Part shown: positions 15,475 to 15,768 of the stretch, piece after piece | Layout: every line of letters starts with the position of its first letter | Numbering within the stretch: the first letter of the stretch is position 1 | Origin: Rhodospirillaceae bacterium | Lineage (GTDB): Bacteria; Pseudomonadota; Alphaproteobacteria; UBA11073 | Direction: 5' to 3' | DNA length: 15,768 nucleotides | Assembly: GCA_003536545.1 (NCBI GenBank) | Contig: DPZW01000014.1 | Span: forward strand, 1-15,768 | The notes under the pieces: model-generated | Told to the model about the DNA's origin: nothing | Databases searched by the model: none | What the model saw: only the letters and a program-made list of their open reading frames with translations | Position numbers and translations under genes: made by a program

Positions 15475-15663
15475 GAAAAATACCTATGTGTTTATGTGTT
15501 GTAGAGCGTAATACTGATAAGAGAATTAGCAATAAACAGATGATTTCGGCAAGAAAAATAACGGTGATTTTTTGACAGGGTGGCATACCCATCCCCCTAG
15601 TCCTCCTCTCTGGCAGGTAACTTTCTATTTTTCCAAGGAAAATGGGGGTTTGGGTGGATTTTG
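15475..15663. other. Intergenic region, no gene seen
   Basis: I see no supported gene. A TTGACA (15572-15577, plus) lacks a matching -10. The AT-rich left part is the likely promoter and leader of the minus-strand gene at 15474, though no clean hexamer pair is visible. TTTTCC/GGAAAA near 15628-15643 is a near-palindrome with too small a loop to be a confident terminator. Confidence 0.4.
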
Positions 15664-15722
15664 AAAAAAAAGTAAAAAAAGTGAAAAAAACGCTTGCAGT
15701 TCGGGACTTAGCTGTCTAAAAG
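15664..15722 (+). promoter_or_regulatory. Promoter with three phased A-tracts (UP-element-like), pointing out of the window
   Basis: A-tracts start at 15664, 15674 and 15684 (8, 7 and 7 A), exactly 10 bp apart, which predicts intrinsically curved DNA. They end three bases before TTGCAG (15694-15699), followed by a 17-base spacer and TAAAAG (15717-15722), then a GC-rich start region (CACGG). This is the arrangement of strong, stringently controlled promoters such as those of rRNA operons: UP element, -35, -10 and GC-rich discriminator. The transcribed gene lies beyond 15768, so its identity is inferred only. Confidence 0.55.
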
Positions 15723-15768
15723 CACGGTCTCGCAGGTAGTTATGCGCGTTGACTGAAAACGTTAATGG

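Noticed and set aside
15572..15594. TTGACA at 15572-15577 as a promoter
   Set aside because: No -10-like hexamer follows at 16-18 bases; the sequence there is C-rich.
1..15768. CRISPR arrays, insertion sequences, prophage genes, tRNAs
   Set aside because: I saw no regularly spaced repeats, transposase motifs, phage proteins or tRNA-like cloverleaf sequences on either strand.

Overview
The window reads as chromosomal DNA of an alphaproteobacterium. The supporting facts are an AddAB-type (not RecBCD) repair locus next to tsaE and a MurU-type nucleotidyltransferase, a thioredoxin-reductase-like ferredoxin/flavodoxin-NADP reductase, Gram-negative envelope genes, and roughly balanced base composition. 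I cannot fix the genus. No phage, transposon, CRISPR array or tRNA was recognised.

Layout. (1) 1-6543, minus strand: a tightly overlapping chain tsaE > murU-like > addB > addA, with ATG/stop overlaps of 7, 4 and 4 bases. addA runs off the left edge and is broken by one in-frame TAA (958-960); the reading frame on both sides is AddA. (2) 6576-7991, plus strand: ferredoxin-NADP reductase followed by an unrecognised 121-residue ORF. (3) 7988-11125, minus strand: an envelope group of M23 peptidase, GT9 glycosyltransferase and 4HBT thioesterase, with a promoter call in front of the peptidase. (4) 10992-11363: a 372-base gene-free gap with a near-consensus promoter and a long imperfect stem topped by hairpins, a candidate structured RNA. 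(5) 11364-12590, minus: a CPA2-type cation/proton antiporter, divergent from (6) 12703-13977, plus: a pilin-like single-TM protein and an unrecognised protein. A perfect 10-bp inverted repeat sits between the divergent genes. (7) 13980-15474, minus: a small two-TM protein and a PfkB-family kinase homologue whose catalytic Asp is replaced by Gly. (8) 15475-15768: no gene; it ends in three A-tracts spaced exactly 10 bp apart leading into a promoter-like pair that points out of the window, as expected for a very strong (for example rRNA) promoter.

How it fits together: the left block links tRNA t6A modification, peptidoglycan recycling and double-strand-break repair in one transcript. The middle block is cell-envelope biogenesis. 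The right part is poorly characterised. I see no complete new multi-gene system. The observations most worth following are the candidate RNA at 11182-11324, the stop inside addA, the degenerate PfkB kinase, the operator-like repeat at 12672-12703 and the curved-DNA promoter at the right edge.
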